DNA from: Duganella sp. BJB480 | GTDB taxonomy: Bacteria; Pseudomonadota; Gammaproteobacteria; Burkholderiales; Burkholderiaceae_D | Direction of reading: 5' to 3' | Length of the DNA stretch: 64,000 bases | Assembly: GCA_003416985.1 (NCBI GenBank) | Contig: QVIN01000003.1 | Location: forward strand, 186,001-250,000 | Shown here: positions 28,866 through 38,262 of the stretch, in pieces | Numbering within the stretch: the first letter of the stretch is position 1 | Layout: each line of letters opens with the position of its first letter | Translations under genes and position numbers: made by a program | The notes under the pieces: generated by a model | Seen by the model: the letters and a program-made list of their open reading frames with translations, nothing else | Told to the model about the DNA's origin: nothing | Databases searched by the model: none

Positions 28866-29635
28866 TAGTGCGATCCTCCCAGGTAGGCGTCGATAACCGC
28901 CTGATTGCTTTGTATTTCCGCCGGCAGACCCTCGGCGATCGGCTTGCCGTATTCCAGCACCATCAACCGGTCGCACAGGCCCATCATCATCTTGACGTCG
29001 TGCTCGATCAGCAGCACGGTCTTGCCTTCGTTCTTGATCTTGACCAGCAGCTCGCGCAGCGCCAGTTTCTCGGTGGCGTTCATGCCGGCCGCCGGCTCGT
29101 CCAGCGCCAGCAGCTGCGGATCGGTGGCCAGCGCGCGGGCGATTTCCAGGCGGCGCTGGTCGCCGTACGACAGGAACCTCGACGTGCGGTTGGCGAACTG
29201 GCCGATGCCGACGAAGTCCAGCAGCTCCTGCGCGCGCTTGCGGATAGCCGCCTCCTCCTCGCGCGCCGCCTTGTGGCGGAACACCGCGCCGAACACACCC
29301 TGGTGCGAACGCACGTGGCGCCCGACCATCACATTCTCCAGCGCGGTCATCTCGCCGAACAGGCGGATGTTCTGGAAGGTGCGGGCGATGCCGGCCTTGG
29401 CCACCGCATGCGGCGCGGACGGCGAATACGGCTTGCCGGCCAGCTCGAAGGTGCCGGTGTCCGGCTGGTACAGGCCGGTGATGACGTTGAAGAAAGTGGT
29501 CTTGCCGGCCCCGTTCGGGCCGATCAGGCCGTAGATCTGGCCCTTCATGATCTTGATGCCGACATCGGTCAGCGCCTGCAAGCCGCCGAAGCGCTTGTTA
29601 ACGCCGGCGATGTTGAGAATGACTTGTTCGCTCAT
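28865..29635 (-). CDS. livG: Branched-chain amino acid ABC ATPase LivG
   Basis: 256 residues. Walker A GPNGAGKTTF, the LivG arm with GIARTFQNIRLF, signature LSYGDQRR and Walker B LLALDEPAAG. It works with LivF on the permeases LivH/LivM. Its stop overlaps the livF start; 11 bases separate it from livM. Confidence 0.96.
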
Positions 29636-29646
29636 GTATGCTTTCC

Positions 29647-30864
29647 TCAGGCCGCCATCGTGCCGGACGATTGATCTTTGGTGTCGGAGTCGCCGTCGGG
29701 CCGGTCCTCATGCTTGGGCGCGGGCCACAGGCCGGCCGGGCGGATCAACATCATCAACACCAGGGCCAGGCCGTACAGCAATTGACGCATCACCTCGGCC
29801 TCGATATAGACGTGGCCGAACAGTTGCTGCTGCACCGGTTCGACGATGTAGCGCAACACCTCCGGCAGCGCCGCCAGCAACGCCCCGCCCAGGATCACGC
29901 CGGGAATATGGCCGATACCGCCCAGCACCACCATCGCCAGCACGGCGATCGACTCGGTCAGCGAAAACGATTCCGGCGAGACGAAGCCCTGGAACGACGC
30001 GAACATCGCGCCCGCGATGCCGCCGAACGAGGCGCCCATCGAGAACGCCAGCAGCTTGACATTGCGGGTATTGATGCCCATCGCCTTGGCGGCGATCTCG
30101 TCCTCGCGAATCGCGACCCAGGCACGGCCCAGGCGCGAGTGCTGCAGGCGCGTGGTGACGAACACGATCGCCACGCACAGGAACAGGAACAGGAAGTAGT
30201 AGGCGTTCACCGACGGCATGGAAAAGCCGCCGATCACCACATTGGCGCGCGAACCCGCCTCGCCCGCCAGGTTGACCCCGAACACCCGGATCGGATCGAT
30301 CATGTTGATCCCCTGCGGGCCGTTGGTGAAGTTGATCGGCTCGTTCAGGTTGTTCATGAAGATGCGGATGATCTCGCCGAAGCCCAGCGTCACGATGGCC
30401 AGGTAGTCGCCGCGCAGCTTCAGCGTCGGGGCGCCGAGGATGGCGCCGAACAGGCCGGCCAGCGCGGCGGCCAGCGGAACGATCACCCAGACCGACAGGT
30501 GGATGCCGTTCTGCTGGATATCCGGCCCCATGATGGCGACCAGCGCGTTGCCGACGGTCGGGTATTCATTGATCATCGATTCCAGCAGGGTCGCGAACTG
30601 CGGCGAGGCCAGCAGGCCCGTCATGTAAGCCCCCAACGCGTAGAACGCGATGTAGCCCAGGTCCAGCAGGCCGGCAAAGCCGACCACGATGTTCAAGCCC
30701 AGCGCCAGCATGATGAACAGCAGCGCAACATCGACAATGCGTACCCAGGAGTTGCCGAACGGCGCGGCCAGGAACGGGAAGATCAGCAAGCCGATCACCA
30801 GGACCGCCAGGCTGGCGTAGGTCTTGCGCGGATTGCGGGCAAGGTCGAAATTCAAGATAGCCAT
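29647..30864 (-). CDS. livM: Branched-chain amino acid ABC permease LivM
   Basis: 405 residues, longer than typical LivM mainly through the C-terminal tail. About ten membrane helices; the ATPase-docking EAA-like loop is RDDE..AKAMGINTRNVKLLAFS region. The charged tail after residue 380 (KHEDRPDGDSDTKDQS) is cytoplasmic and unusual but simple. Twelve bases after livH. Confidence 0.95.
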   Translation of the reverse strand: MAILNFDLARNPRKTYASLAVLVIGLLIFPFLAAPFGNSWVRIVDVALLFIMLALGLNIVVGFAGLLDLGYIAFYALGAYMTGLLASPQFATLLESMINEYPTVGNALVAIMGPDIQQNGIHLSVWVIVPLAAALAGLFGAILGAPTLKLRGDYLAIVTLGFGEIIRIFMNNLNEPINFTNGPQGINMIDPIRVFGVNLAGEAGSRANVVIGGFSMPSVNAYYFLFLFLCVAIVFVTTRLQHSRLGRAWVAIREDEIAAKAMGINTRNVKLLAFSMGASFGGIAGAMFASFQGFVSPESFSLTESIAVLAMVVLGGIGHIPGVILGGALLAALPEVLRYIVEPVQQQLFGHVYIEAEVMRQLLYGLALVLMMLIRPAGLWPAPKHEDRPDGDSDTKDQSSGTMAA

Positions 30865-30876
30865 GATAGTCCTTTC

Positions 30877-31806
30877 TTACGCGCGGTCCGCGACGCGCTC
30901 GCCCATGATGCCGGACGGGCGCACCGTCAGCACCAGGATCAGCACGACGAAGGCAAAGATGTCCTGGTAGTGGCTACCGAGGAAGCCGCCCGTCAGTTCG
31001 CCGATGTAGCCGGCGCCCAGGCTTTCAACGAGGCCCAGCACGATACCGCCTATCATCGCGCCGTAGATATTGCCGATGCCGCCCAGCACAGCGGCCGAGA
31101 ACGCCTTCAGGCCGGGCACGAAGCCCATGGAGAACGAGATCGACGCATAGTTGGCGCCCCACATCACGCCGGCCAATGCCGCCAGCGCGGCGCCCAGCGC
31201 GAACGTGGCGACGATGACCTTGTTCGAGTCGACCCCCATCAGGCCGGCGACGCGCGGGTTTTCGGCCGTGGCGCGCATGGCGCGGCCCATCTTGGTTTTT
31301 TCCACCAGCAAAACCAGGCCGGTCATCGACAGCACTGCCAGCGCCAGCAACAACACCTGGGTCTGCGAAATCAGCGCGCCGCCCACCTTGACCGGGTCCG
31401 ACGACAGCAGTTGCGGGAAGGCCAGCGGATTGCGGTTCCAGATCATCATGGCGAAGGTTTGCAGCAGGATCGATACGCCGATGGCGGTGATCAGCGGCGC
31501 CAGGCGCGGCGCATTGCGCAGCCGGCGGTAGGCCACGCGCTCGATCAGGACATTGACCGCCATGCAGACAGGAATGGCGCCGCCGATGGCGATCGCCAGC
31601 TTGACGTAGCCGGGCAGGCCCGGCGCGTATTCGTTGAGGTATTTGAGGATGGTCAGGCCGGTCATGGCGCCGATCATCAGCACGTCGCCGTGCGCGAAGT
31701 TAATCAGGTTCAGCACACCGTACACCATGGTGTAGCCCAGCGCGACCAGGGCGTACATGCTGCCCAGCACCAGTCCGTTAATAATTTGTTGGATAAAAGT
31801 ATCCAT
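30877..31806 (-). CDS. livH: Branched-chain amino acid ABC permease LivH
   Basis: 309 residues, eight predicted membrane helices. Typical start (MDTFIQQIINGLVLGSMYAL) and loop (RAMRATAENPRVAGLMGV). First gene of livHMGF. No LivJ/LivK binding protein lies within this operon, so it must come from elsewhere. Confidence 0.95.
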   Translation of the reverse strand: MDTFIQQIINGLVLGSMYALVALGYTMVYGVLNLINFAHGDVLMIGAMTGLTILKYLNEYAPGLPGYVKLAIAIGGAIPVCMAVNVLIERVAYRRLRNAPRLAPLITAIGVSILLQTFAMMIWNRNPLAFPQLLSSDPVKVGGALISQTQVLLLALAVLSMTGLVLLVEKTKMGRAMRATAENPRVAGLMGVDSNKVIVATFALGAALAALAGVMWGANYASISFSMGFVPGLKAFSAAVLGGIGNIYGAMIGGIVLGLVESLGAGYIGELTGGFLGSHYQDIFAFVVLILVLTVRPSGIMGERVADRA

Positions 31807-31856
31807 GAAGAGTGCCTTTACTTTTTAGTTTTGCCTGCACAACCGGTTCAAGTAAC

Positions 31857-31892
31857 AAAAACGGCACCCGGAGTAAAGTCTCCGTAGTGCCG
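31857..31892 (-). terminator. Terminator-like hairpin in the livH leader
   Basis: On the minus strand CGGCAC and CGGAG pair with CTCCG and GTGCCG (11 pairs, one small internal loop), then five T. It ends 51 bases before livH. It may attenuate liv transcription or be the late terminator of ispH, whose stop is 191 bases upstream. Confidence 0.7.
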
Positions 31893-31913
31893 CCGTTGAC
31901 TACGCGTTCACGA

Positions 31914-31929
31914 TGCAAATTCCGTGCCT
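31914..31929 (-). promoter_or_regulatory. Sigma-54 promoter of livHMGF
   Basis: Minus-strand AGGCACG, four bases, TTGCA matches the -24/-12 consensus in all but the first base, with exact GG-N10-GC spacing. Predicted start is near 31903, about ten bases before the hairpin. RpoN control of amino acid uptake through NtrC is known in other bacteria. Confidence 0.6.
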
Positions 31930-32082
31930 GAACCGGTATTCGTCTCCTGCGTACCAAGCTCCCATTTATAAGCCGAAACGACAACTTTTTAAGAGCGAGG
32001 CAATGATAACGAGATTTTCGAAAAACTAACTGCGGAATAACGGGGAAACACGGAATTTAATTCCGTTTCATCCAAAAACTGG

Positions 32083-33045
32083 TTAAACCGCGCCCCCGCT
32101 TGGTATGGCTTTTTGTCCATCCAGGCCCTTGGGCAGGGGGAAAGTGACCGCTTCCTGCACACCGTCGAGCGTACGCACGCTGCGTGCACCCAGTTCCTTG
32201 AGGCGATCAATGACGGCTTGCACCAGCACCTCGGGCGCCGATGCACCAGCGGTGACACCCACGCGCACCTTGCCGTCCAGCCAGAGCGGATCGATCTGCG
32301 TGGCGTTGTCGACCATGTAGGCGGGCGTGCCCTTCTTTTCCGCCACTTCGCGCAGGCGGTTGGAATTCGAACTGTTCGGGCTGCCGACCACGATCAACAA
32401 CTCGACTTGCGGCGCCATGAACTTCACCGCTTCCTGGCGGTTGGTGGTGGCGTAGCAGATATCGCCCTTCTTCGGTTCGATGATCGCCGGATACTTGCGC
32501 TTGAGCGCTTCGATGATGTCGGCGGTGTCGTCCACCGACAAGGTAGTCTGGGAGACATACGCCAGTTGCTCGGGCTTGGTGACGTTCAGCTTGTCCACGT
32601 CGGCCACGGTCTCGACCAGGTACATGCCCTCTTCCGTCTGGCCCATGGTGCCTTCGACTTCCGGGTGGCCGTCATGGCCGATCATGATGATCTCGCAGCC
32701 CTGCTTGCGCATCTTGGCCACTTCCACGTGCACCTTGGTCACCAGCGGGCAGGTCGCGTCGAAGATGCTCAGGCCGCGCGATTCCGCTTCCGCCCGCACC
32801 GCCTTGGACACGCCGTGCGCCGAGAACACCAGCGTATTGCCGGCCGGGACATCGTCCAGGTCCTCGATGAAGATGGCGCCCTTGTTGCGCAGGTCTTCCA
32901 CCACGTAGGCGTTGTGGACGATCTCGTGGCGCACATAGATGGGCGCGCCGAACTGGGTCAGCGCGCGCTCGACGATTTCAATGGCGCGGTCGACGCCGGC
33001 GCAAAAGCCGCGCGGCTGGGCCAACAGGATTTCTTTATCGCTCAT
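32083..33045 (-). CDS. ispH: 4-Hydroxy-3-methylbut-2-enyl diphosphate reductase
   Basis: 320 residues. The three cluster-ligand cysteines are in [22 protein letters not shown] and [12 protein letters not shown]; the active-site Glu region is TAGASAPE. It makes IPP and DMAPP at the end of the MEP pathway, using a 4Fe-4S cluster. It follows fkpB by seven bases, a conserved proteobacterial pair. Confidence 0.98.
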   Translation of the reverse strand: MSDKEILLAQPRGFCAGVDRAIEIVERALTQFGAPIYVRHEIVHNAYVVEDLRNKGAIFIEDLDDVPAGNTLVFSAHGVSKAVRAEAESRGLSIFDATCPLVTKVHVEVAKMRKQGCEIIMIGHDGHPEVEGTMGQTEEGMYLVETVADVDKLNVTKPEQLAYVSQTTLSVDDTADIIEALKRKYPAIIEPKKGDICYATTNRQEAVKFMAPQVELLIVVGSPNSSNSNRLREVAEKKGTPAYMVDNATQIDPLWLDGKVRVGVTAGASAPEVLVQAVIDRLKELGARSVRTLDGVQEAVTFPLPKGLDGQKAIPSGGAV

Positions 33046-33052
33046 GACTTCC

Positions 33053-33508
33053 TCACAACACGGAGATGAGTTGGACTTCGAATTTCAGCGGCTGGCCGGC
33101 CAGCGGGTGGTTGAAGTCGAACAGGCAGGTTTCGTCGCCCAGCTCGCGCAGGATGCCGGCGAAGCGGCCGCCGCCCGGCGCGGCGAAGTCGACCAGGTCG
33201 CCCACTTTATAGTCGGCGCCCGGCATCGAGTTCTCGTCCAGCGTGGCGCGGGTGACTTCGCGCACCAGTTCCGGGTTGCGCGGGCCGAAGCCGACGCCCG
33301 GTTCCAGGTCGAAGGTCTGGTGCGTGCCTTCGGGCAGGCCGATCAACAGTTCCTCGAGCACCGGCGCCAGTTGGCCCTGGCCCAGCATCAGCGTGGCGGG
33401 ATTTCCGCTGAAGGTTGTAACGATATCAGTACCGTCCAGCGAGGCGAGACGATAATGCAGTGTTAAGTAAGCCGATTTGGTGACGACAGCAGGTTGCGCG
33501 TTAGACAT
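33053..33508 (-). CDS. fkpB: FKBP-type peptidyl-prolyl isomerase, SlpA/FkpB type
   Basis: 151 residues. FKBP fold start ([21 protein letters not shown]) with the insert-in-flap arrangement of SlpA/SlyD proteins but no His-rich tail. It is a cytoplasmic folding chaperone-isomerase. Promoter lies in the 90 bases shared with the divergent radC. Confidence 0.93.
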   Translation of the reverse strand: MSNAQPAVVTKSAYLTLHYRLASLDGTDIVTTFSGNPATLMLGQGQLAPVLEELLIGLPEGTHQTFDLEPGVGFGPRNPELVREVTRATLDENSMPGADYKVGDLVDFAAPGGGRFAGILRELGDETCLFDFNHPLAGQPLKFEVQLISVL

Positions 33509-33598
33509 GACGTGGGATTCGGTGAGCTGGCAAAGGCTCTATTGTAAGCCACCTTGCCTGCCGCGCCTGTCGTCTGTGCCGATTTGCGGAGGATATCG

Positions 33599-34273
33599 AT
33601 GACAATCAACGAATGGCCACTGGAGCGCCGCCCGCGCGAGCGGCTGATCCGCGACGGCGCCGGGGCGCTGTCGGACGCCGAGTTGCTGGCGGTTTTCCTG
33701 CGCACCGGCGTGCCGGGCAAGGACGCAGTGCAGCTCGGCCAGGAAATGTTGCACCATTTCGGCTCGCTGCAGGGGATGTTCGGCGCCAGCCTGCCGGAGT
33801 TTTCCGCGCTACGCGGGCTGGGCTCGGCCAAGTTCGCCCAGTTGCAAGCGGTGATGGAACTGGCGCGGCGCGCCATCCTGGAGGAAATCAAGGCCGGACA
33901 TACGCTGAACTCGCCGCGCGCTGTGAAGGAATACCTGCGCATCACCTTCAGCGGCAAGGACTTCGAATCGTTCTACGTGCTCTTCCTTGATGTAAAGAAC
34001 CGCCTGATCGAATCGCGGGAAATGTTTCGCGGCACCCTGACGCACACCAGCGTCTACCCGCGCGAGGTGGTGAAGGCGGCGCTGGCCTGCAACGCGGCCA
34101 GCATCATGCTGGCGCACAACCATCCATCGGGCACGCCCGAGCCCAGCGAATCGGACCTGCTGCTGACGCGGGCGCTGGTGCAGGCCATGGCGCTGGTCGA
34201 CATCCGCATCCTCGACCATTTTGTGGTGGCCGGCCACCAAGTTCATTCATTTGCCGAGCACGGCCAGCTATGA
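33599..34273 (+). CDS. radC: RadC-like JAB-domain protein
   Basis: 224 residues from ATG 33599 (GGAGGAT upstream); the longer frame at 33554 is not used. N-terminal helix-hairpin-helix region (residues 1-100) and a JAMM motif with HNHPSG at about residue 173 and a following Ser/Asp (SESD). Function is unproven despite the name. It keeps the classic radC-rpmB-rpmG order. Confidence 0.95.
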   Translation: MTINEWPLERRPRERLIRDGAGALSDAELLAVFLRTGVPGKDAVQLGQEMLHHFGSLQGMFGASLPEFSALRGLGSAKFAQLQAVMELARRAILEEIKAGHTLNSPRAVKEYLRITFSGKDFESFYVLFLDVKNRLIESREMFRGTLTHTSVYPREVVKAALACNAASIMLAHNHPSGTPEPSESDLLLTRALVQAMALVDIRILDHFVVAGHQVHSFAEHGQL

Positions 34274-34364
34274 GTTTACCCCTATGGGCTCAAGGGTTTA
34301 CGAGTGAATTCATAATTGTTAAATATTTTTAGATATGCGAGACACAATTGTTTTTCACAAGTCA

Positions 34365-34393
34365 TTGAAAAAGCTGAGTTTTTTGGATATACT
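34365..34393 (+). promoter_or_regulatory. Sigma-70 promoter of rpmB-rpmG
   Basis: TTGAAA, 17 bases, TATACT, with a 41-base leader to rpmB. Confidence 0.8.
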
Positions 34394-34434
34394 CTTGTTT
34401 TTCCAATTGTGGAATGTCTTTTAAGGAGTGCGTT

Positions 34435-34671
34435 ATGGCACGTGTTTGCCAAGTTACTGGGAAGAAGCCGATGGTCGGCAACAATGTTTCCCACGCAAAC
34501 AACAAAACCAAACGTCGTTTCCTGCCTAACCTGCAGAACCGTCGTATTTTTGTTGAATCTGAAAACCGCTGGGTCTCCCTGCGTCTGTCCAACGCTGGTC
34601 TGCGCGTAATCGACAAAGTCGGCATCGATGCCGTACTGGCCGACATGCGCGCCCGTGGCGAAAAAGTCTAA
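34435..34671 (+). CDS. rpmB: 50S ribosomal protein L28
   Basis: 78 residues: [12 protein letters not shown] start, basic core [13 protein letters not shown], and the conserved [16 protein letters not shown] end. SD AAGGAG precedes ATG. Co-transcribed with rpmG. Confidence 0.99.
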   Translation: MARVCQVTGKKPMVGNNVSHANNKTKRRFLPNLQNRRIFVESENRWVSLRLSNAGLRVIDKVGIDAVLADMRARGEKV

Positions 34672-34684
34672 TTAGGGAGCTACC

Positions 34685-34852
34685 ATGGCAAAAACTGGCC
34701 GCGACAAAATCAAACTGGAATCGACCGCAGGTACGGGTTTCTTCTACACCACCACCAAGAACAAGCGTACTACGCCAGCTAAAATGGAGATCATGAAGTT
34801 CGATCCTAAAGCTCGCAAGCACGTCATGTTCAAAGAAACCAAGATCAAGTAA
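34685..34852 (+). CDS. rpmG: 50S ribosomal protein L33
   Basis: 55 residues, too short to be found by length filters alone. It starts [18 protein letters not shown] and ends [10 protein letters not shown], the standard L33 pattern without the zinc cysteines (C-minus type). 13 bases after rpmB. Confidence 0.98.
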   Translation: MAKTGRDKIKLESTAGTGFFYTTTKNKRTTPAKMEIMKFDPKARKHVMFKETKIK

Positions 34853-34871
34853 TCCGATCTTCGCTTCTCGC

Positions 34872-34907
34872 AAAAAAGCCGCTCAGCATCAGCTCAGCGG
34901 CTTTTTT
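34872..34907. terminator. Bidirectional terminator of rpmG and the next gene
   Basis: AAAAAAGCCGCT and AGCGGCTTTTTT pair around a 12-base interior, with A and T tracts on both sides. Confidence 0.9.
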
Positions 34908-34910
34908 CTT

Positions 34911-35420
34911 TTACAGGCAACCTTCAATGTATTGCACTTCCTTCCAGGCGCCGGCGTAGATTGCGCCAACCTTGCCCTTGCTGGTGTCGAAGCGGATCGC
35001 ATATTGGCCGCCGCCGGCTTTGACGGTCAGGGTCTGCTCGCTGTCGTCGTAGGCCTGCGGCGCCGACGTCACCGCCTCGCCATACACCTGCCGTATCTTT
35101 TCCACCGGGTCGCCCAGGCCGATGCCACGCTCGGATAAGATGCCCTCCTCCATCACGTCCACCCGCTTCAGCACGTCGCCGACAAACATCAGCAGCAAAC
35201 CGGGCTGGCGCGCCGGCTCCAGCTGGAAGCAATTCGGCGAGCCGCGCAACGCCTTCGGCGTGCGTTCCATGTGATCGCCCAGCACTTTATTGACGGCATC
35301 GAAACGCATGCCGATCTTCAACGGCCCGGCGCCGTCGAAGCGCACGGTCCAGTCGGCGGCGTGCGCGCCGCACAGCGGCAAGGCCAGCATCAGGGCCGCC
35401 AGATAAGTTCGCAATCGCAT
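34911..35420 (-). CDS. Secreted protein of unknown function
   Basis: 169 residues with a Sec signal peptide cleaved near GAHAAD (residue 22) and AAGGAG before ATG. Mature part has two short repeats of the form G.GPLKIGMRFDAVNKVLG and GIGLGDPVEKIRQVYG, an LKIGM..f..v...LG pattern often seen in small periplasmic proteins. Two cysteines (residues about 64 and 168) could pair. No function assigned. Confidence 0.7.
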   Translation of the reverse strand: MRLRTYLAALMLALPLCGAHAADWTVRFDGAGPLKIGMRFDAVNKVLGDHMERTPKALRGSPNCFQLEPARQPGLLLMFVGDVLKRVDVMEEGILSERGIGLGDPVEKIRQVYGEAVTSAPQAYDDSEQTLTVKAGGGQYAIRFDTSKGKVGAIYAGAWKEVQYIEGCL

Positions 35421-35435
35421 ATTGCTCCTTGAATG

Positions 35436-35464
35436 AAAAACGGCCCCGAAGATTCGGGGCCGTT
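35436..35464 (-). terminator. Terminator of the desaturase gene
   Basis: AACGGCCCCGAA-ga-TTCGGGGCCGTT, then TTTT on the minus strand. Twelve base pairs. Confidence 0.9.
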
Positions 35465-35483
35465 CAATTGTATCAATACTTTC

Positions 35484-36686
35484 TTATGCGTAGCTGCGCA
35501 GGCGGAGCGAGAAATCCTGCAGCGACTTGATGCCCGACGCTTCCGCGCGGTTGCACCAGTCTTGCAGCTTGTGCAGCAGCTGGTCGCGGGTGAAATGCGA
35601 ACGCTCCCAGATCACACCCAGTTCCACGCGCATATTGTGCATGGTTTCCAGCGCCTTGCTGTGCTGGAACAATTCCACCAGCTGTTGCTGTTGCGGCGCT
35701 TCCAGCTTACCCGGCTCGCGCTGCAGCAGCTTGCGCGACGACTTCAGGAAGCGAGCCTCCAGCTGGGCCTTGTCCTTCAGGTGTTCCAGCTCTTCCTTCC
35801 AGGCATGCTTGACCGACTTGGCGTACTTGGCCATCACGTCGTAACGGTTGGCGATCACCGATTGCAGCGTGTCGAAGTCGGCTTCCACTTTGCCTTTGGC
35901 GAACTTCGGCTCCGGCGCGCGCTTCTTGACCTTGGCCAGGCCCATCATTTCCAGCGCGCGGATGTAGCCCCAGCCGATGTCGAACTCGTACCACTTCGAC
36001 GACAGCTTGGCCGATGTGGCGAAGGTGTGGTGATTGTTGTGCAACTCTTCGCCGCCGATCAGGATGCCGAGCGGAATGATGTTGGTGGCCGCGTCGGCGC
36101 AATCGTAGTTGCGGTAGCCCCAGTAGTGGCCGATGCCGTTGATGATGCCGGCCGCAGTCACGGGGATCCACATCATCTGCACGGCCCACACAGTGATGCC
36201 GATCACGCCGAACAGGATGACGTTGATCACCAGCAGCGCGGCGACGCCTTGCCAGCTGAAGCGGGTGTACAGGTTGCGCTCGATCCAGTCGGTCGGCGTG
36301 CCATGGCCATACTTCTCCATGGTTTCCAGGTTCTTCGATTCAGCGCGATACAGCTCGGCGCCTTGCCAGAACACCTTCTTGATGCCGCGGGTGACCGGGC
36401 TGTGCGGATCTTCCTCGGTGTCGCACTTGGCGTGGTGCTTGCGGTGGATCGCCGCCCATTCCTTGGTCACCTGGCCGGTGGTCAGCCACAGCCAGAAGCG
36501 GAAGAAATGGCTCGGAATGGCGTGCAGCTCCAGCGCGCGGTGCGCCTGGTGGCGGTGCAGGTAAATGGTGACGCTGGCGATGGTGATGTGCGTGACCACC
36601 AGCGTATAGAAAAATACTTGCCATGCGGTGAGTCGGGTGACGCCGTTGGCCAAAAAATCCAGTACATCGTATAAACTAAAAATCAT
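35484..36686 (-). CDS. Membrane fatty acid desaturase with DesA/ISL3-type tail
   Basis: 400 residues from ATG 36686. Di-iron histidine boxes are HRHQAH (about 43-48), HRKHH (about 81) and HNNHH (about 217), with four membrane helices. It introduces a double bond into acyl chains. The C-terminal 130 residues form a charged helical bundle ending W.NRAEASGIKSLQDFSLRL, resembling the tail of ISL3 transposases; the same tail occurs in many betaproteobacterial DesA proteins. No redox partner adjoins. Confidence 0.9.
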   Translation of the reverse strand: MIFSLYDVLDFLANGVTRLTAWQVFFYTLVVTHITIASVTIYLHRHQAHRALELHAIPSHFFRFWLWLTTGQVTKEWAAIHRKHHAKCDTEEDPHSPVTRGIKKVFWQGAELYRAESKNLETMEKYGHGTPTDWIERNLYTRFSWQGVAALLVINVILFGVIGITVWAVQMMWIPVTAAGIINGIGHYWGYRNYDCADAATNIIPLGILIGGEELHNNHHTFATSAKLSSKWYEFDIGWGYIRALEMMGLAKVKKRAPEPKFAKGKVEADFDTLQSVIANRYDVMAKYAKSVKHAWKEELEHLKDKAQLEARFLKSSRKLLQREPGKLEAPQQQQLVELFQHSKALETMHNMRVELGVIWERSHFTRDQLLHKLQDWCNRAEASGIKSLQDFSLRLRSYA

Positions 36687-36797
36687 TACTACTCCAAAGT
36701 GGGCGTGTCTCGCTGTACGGTCGTTCCGACAATATTGCGTTTCCAACAGGCGCAGGAAGTCCGTCAGTATTACTCTTGGGCTTCATTGTACGCTGAA

Positions 36798-38177
36798 TTA
36801 AACGTGATTTGCGGAAGGATTTCCGTCAGTCACTGCCGTTTTCTTCGGCACGGTCGTGCTTTCCGGGGCGGTAAATTGCTCCGGCACGGGGCCGAGAATA
36901 CGCATCTCCCGTTGCGGGAATGGGACGGAGATATTGTTCTCCTTGAGCGCGCGCCAGATCGCGCGGTTGACGTCCGAGGTCACGCCGCCACGGCCGTTCT
37001 GCGGATCGTTGATCCAAAAGCCCAGCTGCAGATCCAGCCCGTCCGCGCCAAAGCTCAGCAGCTGCGCCGACGGCAGCTTCTCTTCCTTCAACACGCGGTC
37101 CACCGTCAGCGCGGCTTCCTCCAGCAGCTTGAGCACCTTGTCGACATCGGTATCGTAGGCCACCGACACCTTGGTCGAAATCCACAGCATGCTGCTCGAC
37201 AGCGACGAGTTCTGCACCGCGCCCGACACCAGCATCTCGTTCGGCACGATCGACTCCACGCCGTCCAGGCCCTGCAGCACCGTGTAGCGCGTGTTGATTT
37301 GCGTCACACGTCCGCTGTATTTATCGACCGTGATCATGTCGCCGATGGTCAGGCTGCGGTCCAGCAGGATGACGAAACCGGACACATAGTTGCTGGCGAT
37401 CTTCTGCAAGCCCAAGCCCAGGCCGACGCCGAGCGCGCCGCCGAACACCGACAATACGGTCAGGTCGATGCCCACCAGCGACAGGCTCATCAGCACCGCC
37501 ACCAGGATCAACAACGCGCGCGCCGTGCGCGCCACCACCACGCGCAGATTGGTGTGCATGCCCTGCACTTTCATCAGCTGTTCTTCGAGCGCCGCGCCGG
37601 CCCACAGCGCCAGCATCAGCAGCACGATCACCGAAACGGTCGCCTGCAGGATGTCGGCCAGCGACACCTTGTACTTACCCAGCGGCAGGATGGTGTCGTC
37701 CATGAAGTCGAACACCTCCTGGTACAGGCCGGTGATATACAGCACGAAGGCCAGCCACACCAGCAGCTGGAACACCTTCTCGAACGCCAGCATGGTGGCG
37801 CTGATCTGGCCGTGGCGCGCAAACACGCGGCGCAGCAGGTAGACGGCAAAGCGGATCACGACCAGCGATCCGAAGATAGGCAGCGCCACCTTGATCAGGT
37901 TGACGTGGAATTGATACTTGGCCAGCGCCACGCGCGACAGCGCCAGCAGGCAGACCACGGCCAGCGGCGCCATCACGCGGCCGAAACTCTCCACGCCGAA
38001 GCCCAGCACGCCGCTCTGCACTTCCTGGCGGCCAAATCGTTTCTTCAGCAGCCGCGCCAGCCCCCAGCCCAGGATCACGGAACCGACGATGGCGGCGAGT
38101 TGCCACAATCGGCTGGGGTCTTGCAGGTCGCCGGTCAGGTCGTCGATCAGATTGAGCAGGGGCTGTTGTTGTGTCAT
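36798..38177 (-). CDS. MscS-family mechanosensitive channel
   Basis: 459 residues, larger than MscS (286) because of extra N-terminal membrane helices (about six before the channel helix). The Gly/Ala-rich pore helix is GGALGVGLGLGLQKIASNYVSG at about residue 253, followed by the beta domain (SLTIGDMITVDKYSGRV) and the alpha/beta C-terminal domain. It releases solutes on hypo-osmotic shock. Confidence 0.94.
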   Translation of the reverse strand: MTQQQPLLNLIDDLTGDLQDPSRLWQLAAIVGSVILGWGLARLLKKRFGRQEVQSGVLGFGVESFGRVMAPLAVVCLLALSRVALAKYQFHVNLIKVALPIFGSLVVIRFAVYLLRRVFARHGQISATMLAFEKVFQLLVWLAFVLYITGLYQEVFDFMDDTILPLGKYKVSLADILQATVSVIVLLMLALWAGAALEEQLMKVQGMHTNLRVVVARTARALLILVAVLMSLSLVGIDLTVLSVFGGALGVGLGLGLQKIASNYVSGFVILLDRSLTIGDMITVDKYSGRVTQINTRYTVLQGLDGVESIVPNEMLVSGAVQNSSLSSSMLWISTKVSVAYDTDVDKVLKLLEEAALTVDRVLKEEKLPSAQLLSFGADGLDLQLGFWINDPQNGRGGVTSDVNRAIWRALKENNISVPFPQREMRILGPVPEQFTAPESTTVPKKTAVTDGNPSANHV

Positions 38178-38216
38178 AGGAGCTGGATGCGAAGGCTAAG
38201 GTGTGTAGATTAACGT

Positions 38217-38242
38217 AAAAAAGGCCGGAACCCCGGCCTTTT
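38217..38242 (-). terminator. Terminator of the RNA methyltransferase gene
   Basis: AAGGCCGG-aacc-CCGGCCTT with six T following on the minus strand. It separates the methyltransferase transcript from the MscS gene. Confidence 0.88.
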
Positions 38243-38262
38243 GCGATGAGACGTGCGGCCGA

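Noticed and set aside
29638..31887. 749-codon plus-strand frame opposite livM and livH
   Set aside because: His/Arg/Gln-rich shadow of permease genes.
31778..31984. 68-codon leader frame before livH with five Leu codons near the hairpin
   Set aside because: No ribosome-binding site, it runs into livH, and Leu codons fall after the hairpin rather than in an attenuator leader; kept only as a note in the liv finding.
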